A stretch of DNA of 15,144 nt, taken from contig CAMFZA010000011.1 of the NCBI GenBank assembly GCA_946002345.1, positions 1 to 15,144 of the forward strand, given 5' to 3'. Below the pieces are notes generated by a model. That model was not told where the DNA came from and did no database searches. It saw nothing but the letters and a program-made list of their open reading frames with translations. This document shows positions 5,896-13,347 of the stretch, piece after piece. Both the position numbers and the translations under genes were made by a program. The stretch comes from an uncultured Phascolarctobacterium sp. (lineage in GTDB: Bacteria; Bacillota; Negativicutes; Acidaminococcales; Acidaminococcaceae). Position 1 is the first letter of the stretch; each line of letters starts with the position of its first letter.

Positions 5896-7260
5896 CTATT
5901 TATAATCGGCACCAAGCATCACTACCCCATCACAATCCGCTGCTCCATCACGGCTAATGCGTAGCTTGTGGGCAAAGGGAACTGTGGACAAGCGACCTAC
6001 CACAGCGCCATTATTCGTAGTAGAAATCACGGTGGTTTGGGCCATGAGCTCGCCGCTACCGCCATTGATAACAGTAAAGCCTGCAGCCTGCAGCTTTGCA
6101 ATAGCATTAGCCCCGGCAGTCTTACTACCACTGCAGTTCACAAGGCGCACCACGGTGCCGCTGGACTTCGCTCCGTCTGCTTTGGCAGTAGCTTTGCCAG
6201 CCTCGCCCTTGGCTTCCTCCTTAGCGACTGAGGTTTTGCCCTTGACAGCCTTTTTCTTTTCGGCCAATTCCTTTTCTTCCTTCACGGCTTCCTTATTCTC
6301 ACCACTATCATCACCCTGTTTAGCTTTTTCAAAGGCTACATTATACTCTTTTTCCATGAGCTCAGCAGCGGACTTATAGGTTTGGGTCATAGTAGCGCCC
6401 TGCATCTTCACCATTTGCTCTCGCAGGTCCGTAATATCCGGCAGCCAATAGCTAATACCATCAATATACTCCGGAGTGCCGGGCACTGTAGCCATAGCTA
6501 GGCCCTTGCTCTTTACCATGGCATGCAGCACTCTGCCCAAATCCACCATGTCTGTGAGCGGCAAATCCGTCTTCACCATATTGGTTAGCTGCTTAGCCAG
6601 TCCGGGAATATGCAGCAGCATGTTGGCCGAAGTAATACGATCATATACCGCCATCATAAAGTGCTGCTGGCGACGAATGCGACCTATATCGCCCTCTTCA
6701 TCACGATAGCGCACATATTGAATAGCTGTTTTGCCGTCCATATGCTGCATGCCCTTTTTTAAATCGATTTTAAAGCCGTCCCATTCATCATAATAATACA
6801 TATTCTTCTCAACATTAATATCTACGCCACCAATGGCATCTACCAAGCCCACAAAGCCCTTAAAATCCACCATGACATAATTATTAATCTTGATACCCAA
6901 AAGCTCCTCCGTGGTCTTTTGGGTCAACTCCCGTCCACCATAGGCATAAGCATGGTTAATCTTATCCCAGCCATGTCCTTTAATGAGCACGCGCGTATCA
7001 CGAGGCACGGACAGCAGCGAAGCCGCCTTTTTATTTGTATCAAACATAACCACGAAAAGAGTGTCACTTCTCCCCACATCATGCTCTTCAGCCCGTTCAT
7101 CCACGCCTAAAACAATGATATTCTTCTTTAAGGCCAGCCTGTCACCGGGAGCCAAATTATCCATGCCCTTTTCTGGATTGAAGTAACTAAACAGCAGATA
7201 AGCAAAGGCGCACACCGCTGCCACTATACCTAAAATCTTCACCTCAAAAATACTTTTCAT
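5896..7260 (-). CDS. LCP (LytR-CpsA-Psr) family cell-wall glycopolymer ligase
   Basis: Membrane-anchored extracellular enzyme that moves undecaprenyl-phosphate-linked glycopolymers onto the wall. Domains: a short cytoplasmic N terminus, one transmembrane helix (about 8-27), the LCP domain (about 44-205), a Lys/Glu/Ala-rich linker (about 295-360), and a LytR_C domain to the end (VVRLVNCSGSKTAGANAIAKL onward). Conserved catalytic-site residues are present: D54 in LGVDER, R64 and D66 in GRSDTL, R87/D88/R90 in SVPRDTRV, KINHAYAYGG (about 100-109), and YVRYRDEEGDIGRIRRQQ. The 454-residue length is normal for the two-domain form. ATG start with AGAGGA upstream, 41 bases after the NUDIX gene, so probably one transcript. 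It is the only gene here ending in TAG. Confidence 0.92.
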   Translation of the reverse strand: MKSIFEVKILGIVAAVCAFAYLLFSYFNPEKGMDNLAPGDRLALKKNIIVLGVDERAEEHDVGRSDTLFVVMFDTNKKAASLLSVPRDTRVLIKGHGWDKINHAYAYGGRELTQKTTEELLGIKINNYVMVDFKGFVGLVDAIGGVDINVEKNMYYYDEWDGFKIDLKKGMQHMDGKTAIQYVRYRDEEGDIGRIRRQQHFMMAVYDRITSANMLLHIPGLAKQLTNMVKTDLPLTDMVDLGRVLHAMVKSKGLAMATVPGTPEYIDGISYWLPDITDLREQMVKMQGATMTQTYKSAAELMEKEYNVAFEKAKQGDDSGENKEAVKEEKELAEKKKAVKGKTSVAKEEAKGEAGKATAKADGAKSSGTVVRLVNCSGSKTAGANAIAKLQAAGFTVINGGSGELMAQTTVISTTNNGAVVGRLSTVPFAHKLRISRDGAADCDGVVMLGADYK

Positions 7261-7301
7261 ACTACCATCCTCTCATTAAAAACATTAAATAAAAAATAAG
7301 C

Positions 7302-7970
7302 TTAAGCTTCAGCCTTGAGCAAAAAATTCTCCAGCTCCTGCCGACTACGATGGAGAAAGGCGTGAAGCATGCGGGCTGTTAACCCCCAAATTACATGATT
7401 ATCATACTCATAAAAATACACATAATACTCCTTGTGCTTACGCCAGCCCCGCATACGATTAGGGACCAAATCAAAGGGAAAGTCCTCCCCAGGATGGTCC
7501 GCCAGCTCCATGGAGCAGCGCCGAGGCTTCATGGCCAGAAGCTCTTGTAGGGGAACAGTGAACACGCACTCCACCTCACTAGGATTAAAGGATATTTTGC
7601 TAATATCCTTAAGCATGCCCACAAAGGGATGAATAATTGGTCCCATATGCGTCACCAAGGAATCAAGCTCTCCGCAAAGGGTGATATCCTCAGGAGAAAG
7701 ACCCAACTCCTCACAGGTTTCTCGCACTGCGGTCACAGCAAAATTGTTAGCATCACTGCATTCCACCTTGCCTCCGGGAAAGCAAATCTCCCCGGGCTGA
7801 CGCCGCAGGCTGTGAGCCCGCTCTTCAAAAAGCACAGCAATCCCCTGCTCGGTTTGCACAAGGGGTAGCAGCACGGCAGCCTCCCACAGCCTGTCCAGCT
7901 TATCGATGCCGGGAGGACGCCTGTGCAGTCGCTCATATAAAATTTCTTGTAGTTGTTTTAGCTTGTCCAT
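7302..7970 (-). CDS. NUDIX hydrolase, CoA pyrophosphatase-like
   Basis: Probably hydrolyses CoA or CoA derivatives to 4'-phosphopantetheine and adenosine 3',5'-bisphosphate. The CoA-subfamily pattern is visible: LRRQPGEICFPGGKVE (about 55-70) corresponds to the UPF0035 motif L-x-x-H-x-G-E-x-x-F-P-G-G, here with glutamine in place of histidine. It runs into the Nudix box: E70, D73, then AVRETCEELGL with R83, E84, E87 and E88. The length, 222 residues, fits the family. ATG start with AGGA 7 bases upstream. It precedes the LCP gene with a 41-base gap. An alternative is another short-chain nucleoside diphosphate substrate. Stop is TAA. Confidence 0.88.
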   Translation of the reverse strand: MDKLKQLQEILYERLHRRPPGIDKLDRLWEAAVLLPLVQTEQGIAVLFEERAHSLRRQPGEICFPGGKVECSDANNFAVTAVRETCEELGLSPEDITLCGELDSLVTHMGPIIHPFVGMLKDISKISFNPSEVECVFTVPLQELLAMKPRRCSMELADHPGEDFPFDLVPNRMRGWRKHKEYYVYFYEYDNHVIWGLTARMLHAFLHRSRQELENFLLKAEA

Positions 7971-7981
7971 ATTAGCATCCT

Positions 7982-7987
7982 ATTATA
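7982..7987 (-). promoter_or_regulatory. Possible -10 element upstream of the NUDIX gene
   Basis: Minus-strand TATAAT lies only 11 bases before the start codon, with no recognisable -35. Transcription from it would start near 7975 and would remove the AGGA ribosome-binding site. The mRNA would then be nearly leaderless, or the match is fortuitous. Bases 7988-8125 show no better promoter. Confidence 0.25.
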
Positions 7988-8125
7988 GCACTTATAACAC
8001 ACAAATTCTAGTAAAAACTGCATTACATCTATTTCCCAAAATATCTTTACTATCTTCTACAAAGTAAAAGCCCTCTCCTGCCTTGCCACAAAAATTTTTC
8101 AAAATAATCCTTATGCGGACATAGG

Positions 8126-8156
8126 AAAAGCGCCGCCCACGCAAAGCAGGCGACGC
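8126..8156 (-). terminator. Terminator after the symporter gene
   Basis: GC-rich 8-bp stem GCGTCGCC with GGCGGCGC (8156-8149 and 8137-8130, one G-U pair), followed by TTTT on the minus strand. It lies 17 bases past the symporter stop. Confidence 0.8.
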
Positions 8157-8173
8157 CAAGGGAAAGGACGATA

Positions 8174-9385
8174 TTAGTAGAGAGGCTCTTTAATGTTAGC
8201 GCGCTCGCTCTTATCAATCAAAGCAGCAACGGTTGCGTCACCGGTGATATTAACAGCAGTACGCGGCATATCCAAAATACGGTCGATACCAGCAATCAAA
8301 GCAGAGCCTTCCAAAGGCAGACCCAAAGTGGTCAGGATCATGGTCAGCATGATGAAGCCAGCGCCGGGAACACCTGCGGTACCGATGGAAGCCAAGGTAC
8401 CGGTCAAGATGATGGTCAGATATTGGGCACCAGTCAACTCAATGCCGTACAATTGAGCGATAAACAGTGCGCAAACGCCTTGGTAAGCAGCGGTGCCGTC
8501 CATGTTAATTGTTGCACCCAAGGGCAGTACGAATGAGGAAACCTCTTTGGAAACGCCCATCTTTTGTGCGCAGCTCATGGTCAGGGGCAGAGTGCCGCCG
8601 GAGGAGCAGGAGCTGAATGCCATCAGGAATGCCGGAGAAATGCCCTTGAAGAATTGGAAAGCATTGGTACCAGCAACGAATTTCAGCAGAGCGCCATAAA
8701 CGACAACTGCATGTACTAGGCAAGCCAGGTATACAGCCAGAACAACCTTCAGCAGGGGCAGCAGTACTGCCGGGCCGTTAGCAGCAACAACCGGAGTAAT
8801 CAAACCGAATACGCCGATAGGAGCAACTGCCATAATGTAGCCAACCATCTTGTAGGAAACCTCAGCCAAACCATTGATGGTGTGCTTCAGGTAGTCAGCC
8901 TTTTCGCCAACAGCAGTGATGCCAACGCCGGTAAAGAGAGCAAAAACGATGATTTGCAGCATATTGGCTTTAACCATTGCACCCAGCGGGTTGGTGGGGA
9001 AAATGTCGATGATAACCTTCATCAGAGGAGGAGCAGCCTTAGCCGCAACCTTTACAGATTCAGCGGGCATAGCCAGACCAGCACCAGGTTGGAATGCAGT
9101 GCCAAAGCCCAAGCCGATAACGATAGCGAAAGCAGTGGTCAACATGTACCAAGCGATAGTCTTGATACCAATGCGGCCAACCTTTTTAATATCACCCAGG
9201 CTGCATACACCAATTACCAGACTGGAGAATACCAGAGGAACGATGACCATCTTGATCATGTTCATAAAAATAGTGCCCAAAGGTCCGATCCAGGTTTTAG
9301 CAAAGGCAGCACCTTCAGCACCAAGCTCTAAGCCGGCAATAATACCGAGAGCCAAACCAATGAGAATTTTGGTAGATAAGTTCAC
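8174..9385 (-). CDS. Dicarboxylate/amino acid:cation symporter (DAACS, GltP/GltT-like)
   Basis: Eight-helix, two-hairpin elevator transporter taking up glutamate/aspartate or a C4-dicarboxylate with Na+ or H+. The core matches the archaeal GltPh structure closely: HP1 tip SSCSSGGTLPLTM (258-270), TM7 NMDGTA (294-299), HP2 ASIGTAGVPGAG (332-343), and TM8 with D368, D372, R375, N379 and D383, equivalent to GltPh D390, D394, R397, N401 and D405. The arginine argues for an acidic side chain (aspartate/glutamate) but does not exclude dicarboxylates. Length 403. GTG start with AGGGGG about 10 bases upstream; TAA stop. Monocistronic, with its own promoter and terminator and two GTATAC operator-like sites upstream. 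The substrate is not fixed by the sequence. Confidence 0.93.
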   Translation of the reverse strand: MNLSTKILIGLALGIIAGLELGAEGAAFAKTWIGPLGTIFMNMIKMVIVPLVFSSLVIGVCSLGDIKKVGRIGIKTIAWYMLTTAFAIVIGLGFGTAFQPGAGLAMPAESVKVAAKAAPPLMKVIIDIFPTNPLGAMVKANMLQIIVFALFTGVGITAVGEKADYLKHTINGLAEVSYKMVGYIMAVAPIGVFGLITPVVAANGPAVLLPLLKVVLAVYLACLVHAVVVYGALLKFVAGTNAFQFFKGISPAFLMAFSSCSSGGTLPLTMSCAQKMGVSKEVSSFVLPLGATINMDGTAAYQGVCALFIAQLYGIELTGAQYLTIILTGTLASIGTAGVPGAGFIMLTMILTTLGLPLEGSALIAGIDRILDMPRTAVNITGDATVAALIDKSERANIKEPLY

Positions 9386-9427
9386 GATAAATAACCCCCT
9401 AAACAGTTTATAATAACGATTACTACC

Positions 9428-9436
9428 ATTATAGCA
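9428..9436 (-). promoter_or_regulatory. Symporter promoter, extended -10
   Basis: Minus strand TGCTATAAT: TG, one base, then a consensus -10 (TATAAT, 9433-9428); the -35 is poor. Transcription would start near 9421, leaving a leader of about 36 bases. The weak -35 and the operator-like sites immediately upstream suggest activator control. Confidence 0.55.
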
Positions 9437-9457
9437 GAGGTTTTCTAAAAAATCTCA

Positions 9458-9487
9458 TTGTATACAGTATTATTCTCATGTATACAA
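9458..9487. promoter_or_regulatory. Pair of GTATAC palindromes upstream of the symporter
   Basis: TTGTATACA (9458-9466) and TGTATACAA (9479-9487) form a large inverted repeat; their GTATAC cores are 20 bases apart, about two helical turns, at roughly -42 and -62 from the predicted start. GTATAC-centred palindromes are known for FCD-type GntR regulators such as UxuR/ExuR. A possible alternative promoter (TTGAAA near 9497, A/T-rich -10 near 9471) would be overlapped by the sites. Confidence 0.5.
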
Positions 9488-9556
9488 TATATTTCAACAG
9501 GCTAGACTATTACCACTACTTCACCCTAAAATGTTTGTATGGTTTGCAGGCAAAAG

Positions 9557-9588
9557 AAAAATATCCCCTGTATTGCTACAAGGGATAT
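9557..9588 (-). terminator. Terminator of the dnaX-ybaB-recR-bofA operon
   Basis: 12-bp stem, ATATCCCTTGTA with TACAGGGGATAT (9588-9577 and 9572-9561, one G-U pair), closed by a GCAA tetraloop and followed by T residues on the minus strand. It begins 11 bases after the bofA stop. Confidence 0.88.
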
Positions 9589-9599
9589 CCGCTGTCCAT

Positions 9600-9890
9600 T
9601 TACTTAGCGAACACTTCAAAAAGGATTACTGCCAACGCGCCGGGGATGCCAAAAAAGCCAGCAATCAAAGCCTTGATAATGGTAATTTTGAGGCTGAAGC
9701 CAACAAAAGAGCCTAAAATGTTCACCAACCACAGTAACACTGCTCCACAAATACCGTTCCACACCAGCTTAAATGGCATGGACAGGAGCTTGACGATTAA
9801 TAATAATAAAACTACGCCCACCAGCATAGGCCCCAAGGAGCCCAAGGGCCCAAGGCCGGCACTGGCTGCCAAACCTTCTAAAGTAGACAT
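9600..9890 (-). CDS. bofA: BofA-family (pro-sigmaK processing inhibitor) small membrane protein
   Basis: Protein of 96 residues with two or three hydrophobic stretches: GPMLVGVVLLLLIVKLLSM, GAVLLWLVNILGSFVG and the C-terminal ALIAGFFGIPGALAVILFE. The Asn-Gly-rich region KLVWNGICGAVLLWLVN and the GIPGALAVIL ending match BofA. In Bacillus, BofA holds the SpoIVFB protease inactive during sporulation. The recR-bofA neighbourhood is the same as in B. subtilis. ATG start 26 bases after recR; AAGGAAGG lies about 11 bases upstream. Outside spore-formers the role is unknown. Stop is TAA. Confidence 0.85.
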   Translation of the reverse strand: MSTLEGLAASAGLGPLGSLGPMLVGVVLLLLIVKLLSMPFKLVWNGICGAVLLWLVNILGSFVGFSLKITIIKALIAGFFGIPGALAVILFEVFAK

Positions 9891-9916
9891 GAATACAAAT
9901 GCCTTCCTTTCCTTGC

Positions 9917-10516
9917 TTACATTGCGCGCCTGTTTTCCAAAGCCTTGGACAGAGTAACCTCGTCGGCATACTCCAGATCACCGCCCATGGGTAGGCCGTG
10001 AGCAATGCGACTCACCGTAATGCCTATGGGTTTTAATAGCTGAGCCAGATAGGTGGCTGTAGCCTCGCCCTCCACATCGGAATTGGTGGCAATAATAATC
10101 TCGCTAATTGATTCATGCTGCAGTCGCTGAAAAAGCTCCCTGATTTTGAGCCTATCAGGTCCAATCCCATCCAAAGGGGAGAGGACTCCGTGCAGCACAT
10201 GATAAAGGCCATTGTAGCCATGACTGCGCTCCATCGCAGCAATATCCTGGGGGTGGTCCTCTACACTGTTCGTGAAGGGATCCCGGGGTGGGTCGCTGCA
10301 AATAGCACATTTTTCGCCATCGGTCAGGTTGTAGCACTGGCTACAATAATGAATGCTTTTTTTGGCACTGCTTAAGGCCTCTGCCAGCTGCTGCACCTCG
10401 CTCTCCGGCATGTCAATGATATGATAGGCCAGGCGCATGGCCGTCTTGGAGCCCACGCCAGGCAAGCGGCGCAGCTGCTCGTAAAGATTAGCCAAGGGCC
10501 TGATCATCCGGGCCAT
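9917..10516 (-). CDS. recR: Recombination mediator RecR
   Basis: RecR loads RecA with RecO/RecF at single-stranded gaps. Helix-hairpin-helix RRLPGVGSKTAMRLAYHII (about 16-34); C4 zinc finger C58-x2-C61-x8-C70-x2-C73; Toprim domain with SEIIIATNSDVEGEATATYLA; and the C-terminal signature IAHGLPMGGDLEYADEVTL with ALENRR. The length, 199 residues, is standard. The ATG begins one base after the ybaB stop (TAATATG), and I see no strong ribosome-binding site, so translation is probably coupled to ybaB. Stop is TAA. Confidence 0.97.
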   Translation of the reverse strand: MARMIRPLANLYEQLRRLPGVGSKTAMRLAYHIIDMPESEVQQLAEALSSAKKSIHYCSQCYNLTDGEKCAICSDPPRDPFTNSVEDHPQDIAAMERSHGYNGLYHVLHGVLSPLDGIGPDRLKIRELFQRLQHESISEIIIATNSDVEGEATATYLAQLLKPIGITVSRIAHGLPMGGDLEYADEVTLSKALENRRAM

Positions 10517-10517
10517 A

Positions 10518-10841
10518 TTACATGCCGGGCAGCTTCATACCGCCGGTAATCTTGCTCATTTCCTTTTCGCTAACTTCTTCAACCTTTTTCAGACCGTCAT
10601 TTACAGCTGCCAGAATCATATCCTCCAGCATTTCAATATCCTCTAAATCCACAGCTTCCGGCTTGATTTTAATGGATTGCAGCTCTTTTTTACCGGAAAC
10701 AACTACGGTTATAGCGCCACCGCCCACAGAGGTTTCAAAGGTGCGTTTTTTCATATCCTCTTGCATTTTAGCAATATCGGCTTGCATCTTTTGCACCTTT
10801 CTCATCATTGCTTGCATATTACCCATGCCACCAGGAAACAT
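10518..10841 (-). CDS. ybaB: YbaB/EbfC nucleoid-associated protein
   Basis: Small DNA-binding protein of 107 residues (YaaK in Bacillus), known as a dimeric nucleoid-associated factor. Typical features are a Met/Gly-rich start MFPGGMGNMQAMMRKVQKMQ, an amphipathic helix, the strand GGGAITVVVSGKKELQSIKI, the acidic DLEDIEMLEDMILAAVNDG segment and a Gly/Met-rich end. It lies between dnaX and recR, its conserved place in most bacteria. ATG start with AGGAGG 7 bases upstream; TAA stop one base before recR. Confidence 0.96.
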   Translation of the reverse strand: MFPGGMGNMQAMMRKVQKMQADIAKMQEDMKKRTFETSVGGGAITVVVSGKKELQSIKIKPEAVDLEDIEMLEDMILAAVNDGLKKVEEVSEKEMSKITGGMKLPGM

Positions 10842-11354
10842 AATAAATCCTCCTTATTATCTAAATCAAAAATTATATTTATCTTGAGCTCCGCTCCAGG
10901 CGAAACAACAATTCCTTTAATCAAGCTTTGTAATAGTGCCACCAAAGGCATGCATAGCCTTTTGCAGATTTTCGGGCAATTCGCTTTGCTCAAGGCCTTG
11001 AACCTTGGACTCGGTAGCCACCTGAGGCTTGGGCAAAGCTGCCTGTGGCTTACTGCCACCAGCTCGCTTCTTGAGCTCTGCTTCCGCCTCGCACTGCAGG
11101 CGAATCTGCCTGCGCGCCAAACGCAAAAGCACCCCTTCAAAATATTCTCGAAAATCAGGCTTAGTCATGCGCTGGCTTTGAAAGGCACTTTTAAAGGTCA
11201 CCACCAAAATATCGTTAGCAAAGCTGTAGACCCTGCCACCCTTGGCACAGGAATACATAGACATCTTTTTATCCGAGCGCACCAGCTCCAATGCTTGCTG
11301 CCAAAAATCTTCTCCTGCGGCGTAGTCCCCACCAAATTCTTCGATGGTAGAGGA

Positions 11355-11462
11355 GGTTTCAACAGCTTGCTTGACAGGCTGCACTGCTACCGGAGTTTTT
11401 ACTTGCTCCACAGACTGCACTGCTACCGTAGTTACCCCCTGCTCAACGGTCTGCATTGCTAC
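11355..11462 (-). repeat. Three tandem 36-bp repeats in the dnaX linker
   Basis: Units at 11462-11427, 11426-11391 and 11390-11355 encode VAMQTVEQGVTT, VAVQSVEQVKTP and VAVQPVKQAVET. They lie in the flexible linker between the clamp-loader and tau-type C-terminal parts, so copy number may vary between strains. The reverse strand of these units gives the repeated LHCYR of a spurious antisense ORF. Confidence 0.85.
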
Positions 11463-12674
11463 CGGAGGCACAGCGGAAAGCTGCGCCAGCTCATCTGCCG
11501 AGGGCACACCCTCGTCCGGCTCTTCGAACTGCTCCTCGGGCCCAGTATAAAGCAGATGCTGGGGCACCGCTTTGGTCTGAGGTAAAGCCTTAGGTCTGGC
11601 AGGTTTTGCTGATTCCTGCGCCACCGTTGCACTTTGTGCCTGCAGAGGTTGAGCCCTTTGCACAACAGGAGTACTAGGAGTACTAGCTGCAGCCGGCCCA
11701 GCCTTATACACCGGTACGGCTGCCCCACCAGCCAGCTGCCGCTCCAAGCTTTCTACCCGAGCAGTTAAGCTGGCTAAAGCGCTCCCTTCCCGGCGGCACA
11801 AATCTAATAAGCACAGCTCCGCTGTAATCCGTTGCCGCATGGTGCCACGCAGCTCCGTAAGGGCTCCATGGAGCCGTTCCTCTGAAGCCATAATTCTATC
11901 AGTAGTATACAAGGCTGCCAACTCACTTAGTCCTTCCGCCGTATCCGTCAAATAGACCTCATTGTATTGGGGTACAGCCTTGAAAAGCAGTAAGGCACGC
12001 AGATACTCTACTAGCTCCGTCAAAATTTGGCGCACATCCTTGCCCTGCTCCAAGAGGGAGCTGAGCTGAGCCAATGCAGAAGGCACATCCTGTCGACCAA
12101 TGGCGGCTACCAGCTCACGCAGTGCTTCCCGGCCCACAATGCCCAAAACCTCCCGCACTGTGGCCGCAGTGATCCTTTTGGCCATTACGCCACATTGATC
12201 CAACAGGCTTAGCGCATCACGCATACCTCCCTCGGACTGAATGGCAATCAAACGCAAGGCTTCTTCCTCAGCCTCCAAGCCACTGCCTTGGGCAACCATG
12301 GCCAAATGCTCTACAATCTCCTCCACCGTTACCCGCCTAAAGTCAAAGCGTTGGCAACGGGAATGAATTGTAGCGGGAATCTTATGGGGATCCGTGGTAG
12401 CCAAAATGAAGATAACATGGCTGGGTGGCTCCTCCAGCGTCTTCAGCAGCGCGTTGAAGGCCTCCGTAGTCAGCATGTGCACTTCATCAATAATATATAC
12501 CTTATAGCGACAATCAACAGGAGTAAAGGCCAATTGATCCCGCAGCGTCTTTATTTCGTCAATACCGCGATTGGAGGCAGCATCAATTTCAAAAACATCC
12601 ATGGAGGAGCCTTCGGCAATGCGACGACAATTGTCACACTGACCACAGGGATTTGGCGTAGGACCCTGCTCACA

Positions 12675-12677
12675 CTA
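12675..12677 (-). other. In-frame TAG codon inside dnaX
   Basis: Minus strand TTG TAG TGT GAG. Relatives usually have Asn (sometimes Lys or Leu) before the first zinc cysteine. A single base change from AAG, TTG, CAG or TAC/TAT gives TAG; Asn codons would need two changes. Of the other 14 protein genes in the window, only the LCP gene stops with TAG. Confidence 0.95.
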
Positions 12678-12950
12678 CAACGCATTGGCCAAAATGCGGG
12701 CAGAACTAGTTTTACCCGTGCCACTGGGTCCGTCAAAAAGATAGGCATGAGCAATTCTGCCACTGGTCAGCGCATTAGTCAGCGCCTGCTTCACCGGCTG
12801 CTGTCCCACCAGCGTAGCAAAATTTTGGGGCCGCCATTGGCGGTATAATGCCACATAAGCCATAGCCATACTCCTTCCATCATTGATACTGCTGCAGCCA
12901 CCCTAGCTTCTCGTAGTAAAGATAGCATAGACCACACAGCTTCAAGCTAT

Positions 12951-12979
12951 ATTATAGTATAATCACCGCTCAGCCGCAA
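12951..12979 (-). promoter_or_regulatory. dnaX operon promoter
   Basis: Minus strand: -35 TTGCGG (12979-12974), 17-base spacer, -10 TATAAT (12956-12951). It starts right after the T-run of the ffs terminator. Transcription would begin near 12944, about 80 bases before the dnaX start. No structured leader seen. Confidence 0.7.
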
Positions 12980-12980
12980 G

Positions 12981-13008
12981 AAAAAAAGCGCTGAGCAAAG
13001 CTCAGCGC
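12981..13008 (-). terminator. Terminator of the SRP RNA gene
   Basis: Perfect 9-bp stem GCGCTGAGC with GCTCAGCGC (13008-13000 and 12996-12988), 3-base loop, followed by seven T residues on the minus strand. It starts 13 bases past the SRP RNA helix. Confidence 0.93.
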
Positions 13009-13021
13009 CGCTTACTTCCCT

Positions 13022-13142
13022 GTAGGGCCGCAAACCCGAGCACCCCCACGGCACATGAAAGTATCCGCTTAAGGCTGCTTCCTTCCGGACCTGACCTGGT
13101 TCACAGGCTCCCATTGCGCAGGACTCAAATTTACGGTCCTAC
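13022..13142 (-). ncRNA. ffs: Signal recognition particle RNA, small bacterial type
   Basis: RNA core of SRP, which with Ffh targets membrane proteins to the translocon. The universally conserved domain IV is exact: CAGGTCAGGTCCGGAAGGA followed by AGCAGCC, with the GGAA tetraloop and the symmetric internal loop. The two ends pair: GTAGG with CCTAC, CCGTAAA with TTTGCGG, and TTTGAG with CTCGGG. This sets an RNA of about 120 nt without an Alu domain. It lies directly upstream of dnaX, as the SRP RNA does in B. subtilis. Exact ends are estimated from the terminal helix. Confidence 0.95.
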
Positions 13143-13153
13143 AGAGAAGCAAT

Positions 13154-13173
13154 AAAAAAGCCGCAATTGCGGC
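13154..13173 (-). terminator. Terminator between tRNA-Ser and ffs
   Basis: GCCGCAATTGCGGC (13173-13160), a perfect 14-base palindrome, followed by six T residues on the minus strand, ten bases after the tRNA CCA end. Only 11 bases separate it from the SRP RNA 5' end. Confidence 0.85.
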
Positions 13174-13183
13174 CGATTTTTAA

Positions 13184-13273
13184 TGGCGGAGAGAGAGGGA
13201 TTCGAACCCTCGGTACGGTATCCCGTACACACGCTTTCCAGGCGTGCACCTTCAACCACTCGGTCATCTCTCC
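13184..13273 (-). tRNA. tRNA-Ser(GGA)
   Basis: A 90-nt class II tRNA with encoded CCA. Acceptor GGAGAGA pairs with TCTCTCC; the anticodon arm CACGC-CTGGAAA-GCGTG gives anticodon GGA, reading UCC/UCU; the long variable arm (GTACGGGATACCGTAC) marks a serine tRNA; the T arm is GAGGGTTCGAATCCCTC. The discriminator is G. Confidence 0.97.
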
Positions 13274-13347
13274 AGGGTTGAAAACTAGAACAATTTTCAA
13301 TTCCCGCACCCACTACAGGCACGCACAGTAAAACAACTGCGAATATT

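Larger units (their letters stand above)
10917..12863 (-). pseudogene. dnaX: dnaX, DNA polymerase III gamma/tau subunit, interrupted by an in-frame TAG
   Basis: Clamp-loader ATPase. I start at the ATG at 12863 because AGGAG lies 7 bases upstream, against 1 base for the ATG at 12869. Walker A GPSGTGKT (about 45-52) is followed by ARILANAL, then TAG at codon 63, then CEQGPTPNPCGQCDNC in the same frame. This is exactly where relatives read on into the zinc module (Cys 64, 73, 76, 79). Beyond it are YIIDEVHML (Walker B), FILATTDPHKIP (sensor 1), HSRCQRFDF, the oligomerisation domain, a Pro/Ala/Gln linker with three 12-residue repeats and a C-terminal domain, ending at TAA. There is no frameshift: only one codon is wrong. 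As read, the peptide stops after 62 residues; an internal ATG at 12602 lacks both Walker A and a ribosome-binding site. A sequencing error, a strain mutation, or suppression are all possible. Confidence 0.9.

Noticed and set aside
7988..8125. Intergenic region upstream of the NUDIX gene
   Set aside because: A/T-rich with no clear -35/-10 pair, hairpin or ORF.
11262..11276. Possible -1 frameshift slippery site in dnaX (GAT AAA AAG ATG)
   Set aside because: E. coli uses A AAA AAG; here the first base is T, so re-pairing in -1 would put UAA in the P site. No clear downstream stem-loop seen. Not supported as a gamma-forming shift.
10677..11585. 302-residue plus-strand ORF antisense to ybaB/dnaX
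   Set aside because: It is a shadow of dnaX codon bias; the repeated LHCYR is the reverse reading of the dnaX linker repeats. No ribosome-binding site or known domain.
11905..11910. A further GTATAC inside dnaX
   Set aside because: It is coding sequence with no flanking palindrome partner; a 6-mer at this frequency is expected by chance.
13131..13322. 63-residue ORF covering the tRNA
   Set aside because: It translates tRNA-Ser and its leader; peptides such as RVVEGARLESV and TEGSNPSLS are well-known artefacts of translating tRNA genes.
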